Shown here: positions 17,329 through 26,380 of the stretch, in pieces
Layout of the letters: each line of letters begins with the position of its first letter
Position numbering within the stretch: position 1 is the first letter of the stretch
From: Microbacterium hydrocarbonoxydans
GTDB taxonomy: Bacteria > Actinomycetota > Actinomycetes > Actinomycetales > Microbacteriaceae
Direction of reading: 5' to 3'
Length of the DNA stretch: 64,000 bases
Assembly: GCF_900105205.1 (NCBI RefSeq)
Contig: NZ_FNSQ01000005.1
Location: 930,001-994,000 of the forward strand
Notes under the pieces: model-generated
Seen by the model: only the letters and a program-made list of their open reading frames with translations
Told to the model about the DNA's origin: nothing
The model's database searches: none
Translations under genes and position numbers: made by a program

Positions 17329-18804
17329 ATGGATCGCACCGCAGCGAAGACGGCGTTCGCCAACGTCCTCGTCAACACGCTCATCGCGAACGTGACGACG
17401 AGCTTCCTGTGGTTCGCGCTGACGTTCTGGGTCTACATCGAGACCCAGTCGGTGCTGGCCACGGGCATCATCGGCGGCGCCTACATGCTGCTCATCGCCT
17501 TCTTCGCGATGATCTTCGGCACGATCGTCGACCGCAACCGCAAGCACACCGTCATGCTGCTCTCGAGCGTGATCTCGGCCGTCGCGTTCCTCATCGCCGG
17601 TGCCCTGTACGTGTGGCAGCAGGAGGCCGCGCTGCTCGATCTCGGCGGCCCGTGGTTCTGGCTCTTCTCGGCGATCATCCTCTTCGGCGGTGTCATCGAG
17701 CAGCTGCGCAACATCGCGCTCTCGACCACGGTCACCCTGCTCGTACCCGAGGAGCGCAGGGCGAATGCCAACGGGCTGGTCGGCACCGTCCAGGGGTTGG
17801 CGTTCCTGGTGACCAGCGTCTTCTCCGGGCTCTCGATCGGCTTCCTGGGCATGGGGTGGACACTCGCGATCGCGATCGGCGCGATGGTGCTCACGTTCGT
17901 GCATCTGCTCTTCATCCGCATCCCGGAGGGGGCGCCGAAGCCCGACCCCGACGCGAAGAGCGCACTCGACTTCCGCGGCAGCGTGACGGCCATCCGTCTC
18001 GCGCCCGGGCTGTTCGCGCTCATCATCTTCTCGACGTTCAACAACCTCATCGGCGGCGTGTACATGGCGCTGATGGACCCCTACGGCCTCACGCTCTTCG
18101 ATGCCCAGATGTGGGGCTTCGCGCTGGCGTTCGCGTCGACCGGATTCCTGATCGGCGGCGGGCTCGTCGCCAAGTTCGGACTCGGTCCGAAGCCCATGCG
18201 CACGCTGCTGCTCGTGGTGATCGCGATGGGGATACTGGGATCGGTGTTCATGCTGCGCGAGTGGTGGCCGCTCTACGTCATCGGCATGTGGGTGTACATG
18301 GCGCTCGTGCCGCCGGTCGAAGCCGCCGAGCAGACGATCATCCAGAAGGTCGTGCGCTACGACCGCCAGGGCCGCGTGTTCGGGGTCGCCGCCGCGATGG
18401 AAGCTGCCGCCGCCCCGGTCACGGCGTTCCTGATCGCGCCGATCGCAGAATTCCTGATCATCCCGTACATGAAGACGGATGCCGGGCAGCGGCGGTGGGA
18501 GTGGCTCCTCGGTGAAGGAGAGGCGCGAGGCATCGCCCTGATCTGCCTGTTCGCCGGCATCATCATGGTCATCGCGGCGACCCTGGCGTTCTTCACCAAG
18601 TCATACCGCCAGCTCACCGAGCTCTACGCGAACGCCCCGGAACAGGATCTCGGCGAGAACGGGCGCGAGAACGGAGGCGAGAACGAAGGCGCGGCCGAGA
18701 GCGGAGACGTGGGCGAGAGCGGGACGAGGAACGAGCGCGCCGAGCGTGGTTCCGAGGTGGAGGCGCCTCCACCCCTCCGCGGGCTGCCGCCGGAAGTCCG
18801 CTGA
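17329..18804 (+). CDS. MFS transporter
   Basis: 491-residue major facilitator with about 12 membrane helices. The loop 2-3 signature region reads IFGTIVDRNRKHTVMLL, and helix 7 onward begins SALDFRGSVTAIRLAPGLFAL. The hydrophilic C-terminus (from residue about 445) is rich in Glu/Gly/Asn repeats. Similar to multidrug or macrolide-type exporters, but the substrate cannot be named. The ATG at 17329 has TACCCT seven bases upstream; an upstream in-frame ATG at 17269 is less likely. Confidence 0.85.
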   Translation: MDRTAAKTAFANVLVNTLIANVTTSFLWFALTFWVYIETQSVLATGIIGGAYMLLIAFFAMIFGTIVDRNRKHTVMLLSSVISAVAFLIAGALYVWQQEAALLDLGGPWFWLFSAIILFGGVIEQLRNIALSTTVTLLVPEERRANANGLVGTVQGLAFLVTSVFSGLSIGFLGMGWTLAIAIGAMVLTFVHLLFIRIPEGAPKPDPDAKSALDFRGSVTAIRLAPGLFALIIFSTFNNLIGGVYMALMDPYGLTLFDAQMWGFALAFASTGFLIGGGLVAKFGLGPKPMRTLLLVVIAMGILGSVFMLREWWPLYVIGMWVYMALVPPVEAAEQTIIQKVVRYDRQGRVFGVAAAMEAAAAPVTAFLIAPIAEFLIIPYMKTDAGQRRWEWLLGEGEARGIALICLFAGIIMVIAATLAFFTKSYRQLTELYANAPEQDLGENGRENGGENEGAAESGDVGESGTRNERAERGSEVEAPPPLRGLPPEVR

Positions 18805-18833
18805 CGCGCGCGGCGGAGATCGCAACCCGACGA

Positions 18834-19475
18834 TCAGTCGAGCGTGATGACCTGGTCGTTGAGGGCCGCGGCGTCGACGTCCCAGAGAGCGAGCACCTGC
18901 GGCACAAGTGATTCCGGGTCCAGCGCCTTAGCGCGGAAGACGACCGAGGCTGCGCGCAGCGGTTCCCCGGCATCCCGCGCCGCCTTCGCGAAGCCCTGCG
19001 CGACCGCCCTCGTCCACGCTTCGCTCGCCGCCTTCACCGCGGCATAGGTCGCGCCGCCCGCCAGGGGACGACCGACCGCTGTCGAGGAGACGATCGCGAA
19101 ACGGCCGGCATCCGAGGCGCGCAGCGCGGTGTCGAACGCACGACTGGTGGCACGCACTGCGTCGAAGGCCGGCAGGAGAGTGTGGAAGTCCTCATCCGTC
19201 TGCCCGGCCAGACCACCGCCACCGCGCCAACCGCCGATGAGCGGGAGCACCGCATCGACTCCGCCGAGACGGGCGGCCAGCTCGGTCATCGCCTCGAGCG
19301 ATGTGGCGTCGGCGACCTCGACCCGTGCGCCGATCGCGCGCAGCGGTGCGAGGCGCTCTGCCGATCGCCCGGTTGCGACCACGCGTGCCCCGGCGTCGAC
19401 GAGCGCGCGGGTGAGGGCGATGCCCGAGGCGCTGGTGGCCCCGGCGAGAAGGACGGTCCGGTCGGTGACGCTCAT
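18834..19475 (-). CDS. Short-chain dehydrogenase/reductase
   Basis: 213-residue Rossmann-fold oxidoreductase. The cofactor loop is LLAGATSASGIAL, a VADAT acidic strand follows, the catalytic Ser is in AIVSSTAVG and the YxxxK pair in TYAAVKAASEAW. It is downstream of the DUF6421 gene on the same strand with a hairpin between them, so the two may be co-expressed at different levels. The substrate is unknown; synteny with DUF6421 and an AsnC regulator suggests amino-acid or amine metabolism, which is inference. Confidence 0.85.
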   Translation of the reverse strand: MSVTDRTVLLAGATSASGIALTRALVDAGARVVATGRSAERLAPLRAIGARVEVADATSLEAMTELAARLGGVDAVLPLIGGWRGGGGLAGQTDEDFHTLLPAFDAVRATSRAFDTALRASDAGRFAIVSSTAVGRPLAGGATYAAVKAASEAWTRAVAQGFAKAARDAGEPLRAASVVFRAKALDPESLVPQVLALWDVDAAALNDQVITLD

Positions 19476-19502
19476 GTGCTCAACTCTCGTGTAGATACAG
19501 TT

Positions 19503-19530
19503 CTGCGGCCACCCCGAAGGATGGCCGCAG
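19503..19530 (-). terminator. Hairpin after the DUF6421 gene
   Basis: CTGCGGCCA...TGGCCGCAG is a perfect 9-bp stem with a 10-base loop between the end of the DUF6421 gene and the SDR start. It acts as a terminator or attenuator for transcripts reaching the SDR gene. Confidence 0.65.
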
Positions 19531-19583
19531 ACGCTGTGTCCGGCCGATGCAGACGGCCGAACCCCAGAAATGCGCGACTCGAG

Positions 19584-21023
19584 TCAGTCGTCGGTGCCCC
19601 GGATGCCGACGGTCGACTCGATGACCGGCTTCATCTTCTTGTCGAGGGCTTCGAAGAACATGGACAGGGGGAACTCGTCATCCAGCACCGCGTCGGTGAA
19701 CCCCTTGGGGGCGCCGGCGAGGATGTCGTCCGGCAGACCACGTGCCCAGCGCGAGGCGGGGTTCGGGGTCAGGACGGAGCGGACGAGGTCGTACGCGGCC
19801 AGCCAGTGCGCCGTCTTCGGACGATCGATCGAGCGCCAGTACAGTTCGTCGATCGCATCGCCGAGGGCGACGACCGCGTCGGGCACGGCCTCCCAGTCGA
19901 AGGCGAGCGCCGTGTCGGTCCAGTGCAGCACGCCGCGCTGGTGGAGCCACGCGAACAGCAGCTGACCGCCGAGTCCGTCGTAGTTGCGCACGCGGGAACC
20001 GGTGATCGCGAACCGGAAGATGCGGTCGAAGATCACCGCGTACTGCACGAGCCCGGCGTGGTCGAGCATCTCCTGCTCCGACGAGGTCAGCTCCTCACCG
20101 GCAGCGCGGCGGGCGTCGAGCGAGCGCTCGATCTTCACCGACTCGCGGAACGCGGTCAGGTCGCACCGCAGCTCCTCGAGCGAGTAGAGGAAGAACGGCA
20201 TGCGCTGCTTGATCATGAACGGGTCGAACGGCAGGTCGCCTCGCATGTGCGTGCGGTCGTGGATGATGTCCCACATCACGAAGGCACGCTCGGTGAGCGC
20301 CTGGTCGTCGAGCATCGCCGCTGCCCGCTCCGGCAGGTCGAGCTTGGTAATCTCGGATGCTGCGCGGGTGACACGGCGGTAACGCGCAGCCTCGCGATCC
20401 TGGAAGATCGCGCCCCAGGTGAAGCTCGGGATCTCGCGCATCGCGACCGTCTCGGGGAACAGCACGGCCGAGTTCGTGTCGTAACCGGGGGTGAAGTCCA
20501 CCAGCCGCAGCGAGACGAACAGCTTGTTGCCGTAGTCGCCCGCCTCGAGTGCGGCGATGAACTCCGGCCAGATGGTCTCGACGATCAGTGCTTCGACGAG
20601 GCGGTCGCTGGAGCCGTTCTGCGTGTACATCGGGAACACGACCAGGTGGCGGATGCCGTCGATCCGGTGCTGCTGCGGCTGGAAGGCCACGAGCGAGTCG
20701 AGGAAGTCCGGCACCCCGAAGCCCTCGGCGACCCAGCGGTCGAAGTCCGCGATCGAGGCGGCGAGGTAGTCGGCGTCGTGAGGGAAGGCCGGGGCGAGTG
20801 CCCGGATGCCCGCGGTGATCGCCGCGACCAGGTCGCGGGCGGCGGCGTGGTGTGCGGCATCTGGGATCGAGCCGTCCTTGATCTGCAGCTCGCGGATCGC
20901 TATGGCCGCATCCTTGAGCTGGGCCCAGGCGGCGCTCTGCTCGGCGACAGAGGCGTCCTCGACGACCTCGGGTTCGCCGACGATGGCCTGTGCAGCGGAG
21001 CTGTTGGCGGAAATGATGGACAT
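19584..21023 (-). CDS. DUF6421 family protein
   Basis: 479-residue cytoplasmic protein of unknown function, mostly helical, with no signal peptide. The best conserved-looking block is WDIIHDRTHMRGDLPFDPF, followed by YSLEELRCDLTAF. The spacing of His/Asp/Glu (HDRTH then EEL and a later HxGL) looks like a metal site, so a metal-dependent enzyme is possible. GGAGG five bases before the ATG fixes the start; the frame upstream is open but overlaps the divergent AsnC gene. It is paired with an SDR downstream and a divergent Lrp/AsnC regulator. Confidence 0.8.
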   Translation of the reverse strand: MSIISANSSAAQAIVGEPEVVEDASVAEQSAAWAQLKDAAIAIRELQIKDGSIPDAAHHAAARDLVAAITAGIRALAPAFPHDADYLAASIADFDRWVAEGFGVPDFLDSLVAFQPQQHRIDGIRHLVVFPMYTQNGSSDRLVEALIVETIWPEFIAALEAGDYGNKLFVSLRLVDFTPGYDTNSAVLFPETVAMREIPSFTWGAIFQDREAARYRRVTRAASEITKLDLPERAAAMLDDQALTERAFVMWDIIHDRTHMRGDLPFDPFMIKQRMPFFLYSLEELRCDLTAFRESVKIERSLDARRAAGEELTSSEQEMLDHAGLVQYAVIFDRIFRFAITGSRVRNYDGLGGQLLFAWLHQRGVLHWTDTALAFDWEAVPDAVVALGDAIDELYWRSIDRPKTAHWLAAYDLVRSVLTPNPASRWARGLPDDILAGAPKGFTDAVLDDEFPLSMFFEALDKKMKPVIESTVGIRGTDD

Positions 21024-21095
21024 CGGGACCTCCGATCGGAGACTTCTGACGGAAAGATTCCTGTGTAAACGGAATCCACACGATATTATTACACC

Positions 21096-21578
21096 ATGGA
21101 TGACTCTGTCGACCGCATGATCCTGTCCGAGATCTCCCGAGACGGCCGCGCGACGCTCTCGCAGCTGTCCGAGGCGGTCGGGTTGTCGGTGTCGGCCGTG
21201 CAGTCGCGGCTGCGGCGACTGGAGACGCGCGGGGTGATCGCCGGGTATCGCGCGATCCTGGATCCGGAACTGGTCGGCGCTCCGCTCTCGGCCTTCATCG
21301 AGATCACGCCGCTGGATCCTGCTCAGCCCGACAACGCGCCAGAGCTCCTCGAGCACCTGACCGCCATCGAGGCCTGTCACTCGATCGCCGGCGACGCGAG
21401 CTACATGCTGTTCGTGCGAGTCGCCTCCCCGCGCGCGCTGGAGGAGCTGGTCCGCGACATCAGAGGTGCGGCGAACGTGAGCACCCGCACGACGGTCGTC
21501 CTGCAGACCTACTACGAGCACCGCCCCATCGTCACGGTGACGCCGGACGAGCCCGAGGGCTCGGAGGCGTCCGACTAG
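21096..21578 (+). CDS. Lrp/AsnC family transcriptional regulator
   Basis: 160 residues. The N-terminal winged helix is VDRMILSEISRDGRATLSQL with recognition helix SVSAVQSRLRRLETRGVI, then a C-terminal RAM (ligand-binding) domain of alternating strands. Such proteins sense amino acids and usually control adjacent divergent genes, here DUF6421 and SDR. The 72-base gap between the starts is A/T-rich. TATTAT lies six bases before the ATG, a clean leaderless start, so the regulator probably represses its own promoter as well. Confidence 0.92.
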   Translation: MDDSVDRMILSEISRDGRATLSQLSEAVGLSVSAVQSRLRRLETRGVIAGYRAILDPELVGAPLSAFIEITPLDPAQPDNAPELLEHLTAIEACHSIAGDASYMLFVRVASPRALEELVRDIRGAANVSTRTTVVLQTYYEHRPIVTVTPDEPEGSEASD

Positions 21579-21591
21579 CGATCGGCGGACG

Positions 21592-22623
21592 TCACAGCAC
21601 CGCCCCGACCATCGCCTCGCCGAGCGGGGTGCGCAGGTGCAGCATCCGGGCGCCGGCGCGTTCGCTCGAGACGAGACCGGCATCGCGCAGCACGGTGAGA
21701 TGGTGGGATGCGGTCGATGCCGCGATCCCCGCGTCCGTGGCGACCTGGGACGTGGTCCGCGCGGACCCGGCAGCGAGCAGGATCGACGCGCGGGCGGGAC
21801 CGAGGAGCGCTCCGAGTGCGTCGGCCACGTCCTGCGCATCGCGCGCCCAGCCGGCGGTCACGCCGCGTGCGGGGTAGAACAGCGTCGGCTGGGCCGGAGG
21901 TTCGGTGAGCACCATGCATCCCCACGACGACATCACCGATGGCACCAGCACGAGACCGCCCCCGCGGCAGTCGACCCTTTCACTGTGGCGGCGAAGGGAT
22001 ACGCGCACCGCGCCGTCGCCCCAGCTCACCTTCGGGTGCAGGCCCGCAGACATCCCGGCGATCCCTGCGGTCGCGATGGTGCGGGAGCGCACCGAGATGT
22101 CGGCGCGCAGCAGTCTCTCCAGCTGGGGCCACACCGGGGCGAGCACGGCATCCCACACCTCCGACCACGCGTCGGCGATCATCGCGCGCGCCCGTCGGGG
22201 CCGTTCCTGCATCTCGCGCAGGATTCTCTGACGAGGACCGGAGGAGCGGAGCACCATCTTGCCGAAGTCGACGCGCATGGGGTCGAGGTCGCTGAGGCGC
22301 AGTGCCTCGAGTTCGGCCTCGGGTGTCATGTCCCACCGCGGTGTCGCGGTGAGGAAATCGGGGAGGTAGCCATCGTCCCCGATCACGGTGGCGAGCAGTC
22401 CGAAGCTCTCCCTGGGCAGGCGGTCACGTACCGCCCGCAGCCAGCCCCACTGCAGCGGGTGCTGCTCCGGCCGCAGCAGCACCCGCACGGCATGCGCGAG
22501 TTCATGCCCGGGGGAGATCCCGAACCGCACGGCCTGGATGTCTCCGGGGCTGAGATGGAACTCGACCCGGTGGTCCGGATGCTCCACGCCTTCGACCGGC
22601 CCGCCGACGCCCGGGCGCCTCAT
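21592..22623 (-). CDS. ArsR-type winged-helix regulator with a long N-terminal DUF5937-like region
   Basis: 343 residues. The C-terminal 80 residues form the winged helix (LLGPARASILLAAGSARTTS, then IAASTASHHLTVLRDAGLV). The N-terminal 250 residues are a separate domain seen in actinobacterial ArsR/SmtB relatives, beginning with a VEFHLSPGDIQAVRFGISP segment. No metal-binding cysteines are evident. The start at 22623 is favoured over 22635 because a perfect palindrome and a TAGAGT -10-like element fit just upstream of it. It is divergent from the cupin operon. Confidence 0.82.
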   Translation of the reverse strand: MRRPGVGGPVEGVEHPDHRVEFHLSPGDIQAVRFGISPGHELAHAVRVLLRPEQHPLQWGWLRAVRDRLPRESFGLLATVIGDDGYLPDFLTATPRWDMTPEAELEALRLSDLDPMRVDFGKMVLRSSGPRQRILREMQERPRRARAMIADAWSEVWDAVLAPVWPQLERLLRADISVRSRTIATAGIAGMSAGLHPKVSWGDGAVRVSLRRHSERVDCRGGGLVLVPSVMSSWGCMVLTEPPAQPTLFYPARGVTAGWARDAQDVADALGALLGPARASILLAAGSARTTSQVATDAGIAASTASHHLTVLRDAGLVSSERAGARMLHLRTPLGEAMVGAVL

Positions 22624-22643
22624 GTTTCGATCCACATCGAAAC
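22624..22643. promoter_or_regulatory. Operator between the ArsR-type regulator and the cupin operon
   Basis: GTTTCGAT-CCAC-ATCGAAAC is a perfect 8-bp inverted repeat, 20 bp in all, abutting the regulator start and 38 bases upstream of the cupin ATG. This is the natural binding site for autoregulation and control of the divergent operon. Confidence 0.7.
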
Positions 22644-22680
22644 TCTAGGAGGACCGGACGCTGCTGTCGAGACTGGGCTC

Positions 22681-23043
22681 ATGAACAGCAGGGCAGAGGG
22701 CGCGACCATCGTCGCAGACTCCGACATCCGCATCGCGAGCGGCCGCAGTCGGCGGTTCGAGGGCGCCGAGCACGAGGCGGACATCTCCTACTTCTTCGTC
22801 GAGAACCAGCCGGGCGAAGGTCCGGGGCTGCACTGGCACCCGTACTCCGAGACCTGGGTCGTGCTGGAGGGCACGGCGCGGATCACCGTCGGCGGGGAGA
22901 CTTTCACCGCTCACGCGGGGGACACCGCGACCGGCCCTGCCTACGTGCCGCACTGCTTCGTCAACGCGGGGACAGGGATGCTGCGGCTCATGGGCATCCA
23001 TGCATCTGCGACGATCATCCAGACGTTCCTCTCCGAAGACTGA
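22681..23043 (+). CDS. Cupin domain protein
   Basis: 120-residue single-domain cupin. Motif 1 is GLHWHPYSETWVVLEG (two His and a Glu that would hold a metal) and motif 2 includes AYVPHCFVN (third His). Likely a small metal-dependent enzyme or sensor. It is the first gene of a three-gene operon (cupin, DUF4287, RibD_C) facing away from the ArsR-type regulator. Confidence 0.88.
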   Translation: MNSRAEGATIVADSDIRIASGRSRRFEGAEHEADISYFFVENQPGEGPGLHWHPYSETWVVLEGTARITVGGETFTAHAGDTATGPAYVPHCFVNAGTGMLRLMGIHASATIIQTFLSED

Positions 23044-23080
23044 TCCACCACGCCACCCGACAACACACCCAGGAGCACCC

Positions 23081-23371
23081 ATGTCCTTCCAGGCATACCT
23101 CGACAAGGTCGAGACCCAGACCGGCCTCACCCCTCGCCAGTTCATCGAGCTCGCGGCGGCGCAGGGATTCGACCAGACCACGAAGTCCACGGTGGTCCTC
23201 AACTGGCTGAAGGAGGAGTACGCACTCGGGCACGGCCACGCGCAGGCGATGGTGCACGTCATCCTCAAGGGGCCGAAGATCAGCGACAAGCACGTCGGCA
23301 AGCCGGGTGCGCACGGCGACAAGTCCGACACGCTGTGGCTGGACGGCAAGGACACCAACCCGAACGCCTGA
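23081..23371 (+). CDS. DUF4287 domain protein
   Basis: 96-residue protein with the family text MSFQAYLDKVETQTGLTPRQ, a WLKEEYALGHGHAQAMVHVI helix and a charged Gly/Lys-rich tail. The function is unknown; relatives often occur with DUF5655 and in stress operons. AGGAG sits five bases before the ATG, 37 bases after the cupin gene. Confidence 0.88.
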   Translation: MSFQAYLDKVETQTGLTPRQFIELAAAQGFDQTTKSTVVLNWLKEEYALGHGHAQAMVHVILKGPKISDKHVGKPGAHGDKSDTLWLDGKDTNPNA

Positions 23372-23431
23372 CCGGCCCGCACCAGCTTCCCCACCCCGAT
23401 CCCGATCCCGTACCTGCACCAGGAGAACCAC

Positions 23432-24076
23432 ATGGCAGTCCGCGTCGATCTCAACGTGTCCCTAGACGGATTCGCGACCACCACCGACCAGACCGCGGAG
23501 AACCCGTTCGGCGAGGACTGGTCGCGCCTGGTCGCCGCGTACACCGCGACCCGCACCTTCCGAAGCCGGGTGCTCGGCGACGACTCGGGAGCCGGCACGA
23601 CCGGTCTCGACGACCGGTACGCCCAGGAGTACTTCGAGAACATCGGCGCCGAGATCATGGGGGCGGGCATGTTCGGGCTGCACCAGCACCCCGACGATGC
23701 GGAGTGGCGCGGCTGGTGGGGCGACGAGCCGCCGTTCGAGGTCCCGGTGTTCGTCCTGACGCATTCGCCCCGCGACTCGATCGAGTTCGCGAACGGCACG
23801 GTGTTCCACTTCCTGTCCGCGACGCCGGAGGAGGTGCTGCAGCAGGCGCTGGCTGCTGCAGGTGAGGCGGATGTGCGCATCGGCGGCGGCGTCGAGACGG
23901 TGCGGCAGTTCCTGCACGCCGGGCTGGTCGACCGACTGCACCTCGCGGTGAATCCGCTCGTGATCGGCAGTGGCGAGCGGATCTGGGACGACCTGCGCGG
24001 CGTCGAGAAGGACTACGGATTCCGTGCGGAGGTCGCCGAGAGCGGCGTCACGCACGTGACCTTCCGCCGCGACTGA
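23432..24076 (+). CDS. Dihydrofolate reductase-like (RibD C-terminal) protein
   Basis: 214-residue NADPH-type reductase of the RibD_C/DHFR-fold family. It starts with VRVDLNVSLDGFATT, has the ADVRIGGGVETVRQFLHAGL nucleotide-binding stretch and VDRLHLAVNPLVIGSGERIW near the end. These stand-alone versions are of unknown substrate in most Actinobacteria. AGGAGAACCAC precedes the ATG. Third gene of the cupin operon. Confidence 0.88.
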   Translation: MAVRVDLNVSLDGFATTTDQTAENPFGEDWSRLVAAYTATRTFRSRVLGDDSGAGTTGLDDRYAQEYFENIGAEIMGAGMFGLHQHPDDAEWRGWWGDEPPFEVPVFVLTHSPRDSIEFANGTVFHFLSATPEEVLQQALAAAGEADVRIGGGVETVRQFLHAGLVDRLHLAVNPLVIGSGERIWDDLRGVEKDYGFRAEVAESGVTHVTFRRD

Positions 24077-24123
24077 ACACCGTGCGCGACGGGGTCCATC
24101 GACACCCCCAGTAGGATTCCTGC

Positions 24124-25101
24124 GTGGCAGCATCCTCGAAGCGCAAGAAGAACCAGCCCCGCGTGAGCGGCAACCCCGCCAAGCGGGCGAGCGGCAATCC
24201 GGCCAGACGCCCCGTCATCGAAGCGGGACCGGTGACCATCGGAGACTGGATCGGCGCCGCACGGCTGCGCACTCTGCCGCTCGCCGTCGCCCCCGTGGTG
24301 ATCGGCACCGGCGCCGCGCGCAGCACGGGTCCTGAGTTCCACTGGGTCATCGCCCTCGCCTGCCTCGCCGTCGCCGTGCTGCTGCAGATCGGCGTCAACT
24401 TCGCGAACGACTACAGCGACGGCATCCGCGGCACGGATGCCGTGCGCGTCGGCCCCGCCCGCCTCACCGCCTCGGGGCGGGTGAAGCCGCGCACCGTGCT
24501 CGTCACCGCGCTGGTTTTCTTCGCGCTCGCCGCGGCGGTCGGCGTCGCCATCGTCGTGCGCACGGAGCAGTGGTGGATGCTGGCGATCGGCGCCGCGTGC
24601 ATCATCGCCGCCTGGTTCTACACCGGGGGGAAGCGTCCGTACGGCTATTTCGGCCTCGGCGAGGTGTTCGTCTTCGTGTTCTTCGGGCTCGTGGCGACCC
24701 TCGGCACCACGTGGGTGCAGGCGTTCGCGCTGCCGCAGCAGGCCTGGCTCGGAGCGATCGCGGCCGGCCTGTTCGCCTGCGCCGTGCTGCTCGCCAACAA
24801 CCTGCGCGACATCGATCAGGACCGGGTGGTGGGCAAGCGCACCCTGACCGTGTTGATCGGTCGCCGTGCGACACAGGTGCTGTTCACCCTGTTCGTGCTC
24901 GTGCCCTTCGGCATCCTGGCCTTCATCGCGCTGCTCTACCCGATCGCGTGGATCGGCCTGCTTGCGCTGCTCGCCGGCCTCCCCGCCGTGCTGATCGTCT
25001 GGACGTACCGCCAGGCGAAGGAGCTGGTCGTCGCTCTGGCGCTGACGTCGCTCACCGCCCTGCTGTACGCCGGTGCGCTGTTCTGGGCGTTCGTCGGCTG
25101 A
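24124..25101 (+). CDS. menA: 1,4-dihydroxy-2-naphthoate polyprenyltransferase
   Basis: 325-residue UbiA-superfamily membrane enzyme that prenylates DHNA to demethylmenaquinone. A basic N-terminus of about 35 residues precedes eight to nine helices. The two Asp motifs are NFANDYSDGIRGTD and NNLRDIDQDRVVGKR. The GTG start has TAGGAT exactly six bases upstream. Its pathway partners menD, the isochorismate synthase and menG are 18-24 kb further on in this window; menB, menC and menE are not here. Confidence 0.94.
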   Translation: MAASSKRKKNQPRVSGNPAKRASGNPARRPVIEAGPVTIGDWIGAARLRTLPLAVAPVVIGTGAARSTGPEFHWVIALACLAVAVLLQIGVNFANDYSDGIRGTDAVRVGPARLTASGRVKPRTVLVTALVFFALAAAVGVAIVVRTEQWWMLAIGAACIIAAWFYTGGKRPYGYFGLGEVFVFVFFGLVATLGTTWVQAFALPQQAWLGAIAAGLFACAVLLANNLRDIDQDRVVGKRTLTVLIGRRATQVLFTLFVLVPFGILAFIALLYPIAWIGLLALLAGLPAVLIVWTYRQAKELVVALALTSLTALLYAGALFWAFVG

Positions 25102-25164
25102 CCCGAGCGCTCACTTCCCGGGGCCCGCATGTGAGGGCCGGGGTCACCACCTGATGTCTGCGGC

Positions 25165-25449
25165 TCAGCGCCTGTCGGCGTCGTCGATCGCCTCGTCCTC
25201 AGCATCCGCATCGTCCTGTCCGGCCGAGCTGCGGCCCTCGCGGCGCTCGACCAGTCGCGTCGACGCGCCGGTCAGAGGTTCGCGGAGGAACAGCATCGAG
25301 ATGCTGACGCCGATGAGGGCGGCGAAGATCGCGGCGAGCCACCAGAACTCCCGGAAGATCGGGAAGAAGAACCACATGATCGCCAGCGGCACGAGGAATG
25401 CCAGGAGGCGCAGCACGGTGTAGACGAGGAAAGGCGCGCGGTTCTTCAC
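25165..25449 (-). CDS. DUF4229 small membrane protein
   Basis: 94 residues with two membrane helices (LLAFLVPLAIMWFFFPIF and FWWLAAIFAALIGVSISMLF) and an acidic Asp/Ala tail. DUF4229 genes commonly sit beside menA in Actinobacteria, as here (convergent, 63 bases apart). The GTG at 25449 is chosen because TAGACT is exactly six bases upstream; the GTG at 25455 would abut the -10. The function is unknown. Confidence 0.82.
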   Translation of the reverse strand: MKNRAPFLVYTVLRLLAFLVPLAIMWFFFPIFREFWWLAAIFAALIGVSISMLFLREPLTGASTRLVERREGRSSAGQDDADAEDEAIDDADRR

Positions 25450-25486
25450 TCCCACAGTCTACGTTCGCGAGCTGAGGGGTCTGCTG

Positions 25487-26380
25487 TCAGCCCTCGACGC
25501 CGAGGCTCGAGAACGGGATGCCGCGCACGACGCGCTTCCACGGATGCTCCCCGAGCGACCACAGCATCTTCGCGTCGAGGTCGAGGGCCAGATCCTCGCA
25601 GCCGACCGGCAGCGGCACCCGGTCCCGCACGAGGGCGTCACGTGCCCCGGTCCAGAGCACGCCAGGGCGCATCCGGTCGGACTGCGAGACGAAGTGGCGC
25701 CCGCCCCACCGCACCGCGCCCTGCATCTGCCGGATGCCGGGGGTGAAGCGGGTCTCCTCGTGAAAGTCCTCGTCGTCGGAGGCCGGCACCGTGAACTCGG
25801 CTATCCGTCCCTTCTCGTCGCGGGTGTACTCCCCGATGAGCACGCGACGCAGCGGCGTGCCGTCGTCATCGAACACGCGCCCGAGGTACGAGCAGCGGAT
25901 GTCGATCGGATGCACGCGACGCCGCACGGCGACGAGAGCCGTGGCGCGCAGACCGCGCCCGCGTGCGCCGGCGAGACGTCGTGCCTCCGAGCCCCGCACC
26001 CGTCGGATGCCACCGAGGTCGAACTCCCAGATGCCGCGTCCGGTCGCGGCGACGAACAGCCGGTCGTCGAACCAGGCGAGGCCGCCCGCGTGGATCTGCG
26101 CCGGCTGGAGCTCGCCGTCCTCCTCGACGGCGAGCAGCACGTCGAGGTGGCGTGACCTCTCGAGGTCCACGAAGGCGATGCGCGAGGCCAGATGGTGACC
26201 GTCGAGCTGCTGACGGAACCAGCTCACGGCGAGGGTGCGCCGACCGTGCCAGAGGCCGAGGTCGATGCCCTGCGGATACCAGCGGCGCGTCCACGACCGC
26301 GCACTGAGCCATCGCAGGTCCACGGTGCTGCGGCGCTTCTGCCGCACCGGGCGCCAGGTGGTTCCGAACGGCCAGAGCAT
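25487..26380 (-). CDS. Hypothetical protein, possibly a beta-propeller
   Basis: 297 residues, no signal peptide. Repeating strand-like segments with Trp/Asp turns (LAWFDDRLFVAATGRGIWEFDL, AVRWGGRHFVSQSDR, LALDLDAKMLWSLGEHPW) suggest a propeller as in secreted hydrolase or SMP-30-like folds. An Arg-rich N-terminus is present. I cannot name a function. No clear ribosome site is visible before the ATG. It is divergent from the glycosyltransferase locus. Confidence 0.65.
   Translation of the reverse strand: MLWPFGTTWRPVRQKRRSTVDLRWLSARSWTRRWYPQGIDLGLWHGRRTLAVSWFRQQLDGHHLASRIAFVDLERSRHLDVLLAVEEDGELQPAQIHAGGLAWFDDRLFVAATGRGIWEFDLGGIRRVRGSEARRLAGARGRGLRATALVAVRRRVHPIDIRCSYLGRVFDDDGTPLRRVLIGEYTRDEKGRIAEFTVPASDDEDFHEETRFTPGIRQMQGAVRWGGRHFVSQSDRMRPGVLWTGARDALVRDRVPLPVGCEDLALDLDAKMLWSLGEHPWKRVVRGIPFSSLGVEG

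Noticed and set aside
25102..25164. G/C-rich inverted sequence between menA and DUF4229
   Set aside because: The arms do not pair well enough to call a terminator.
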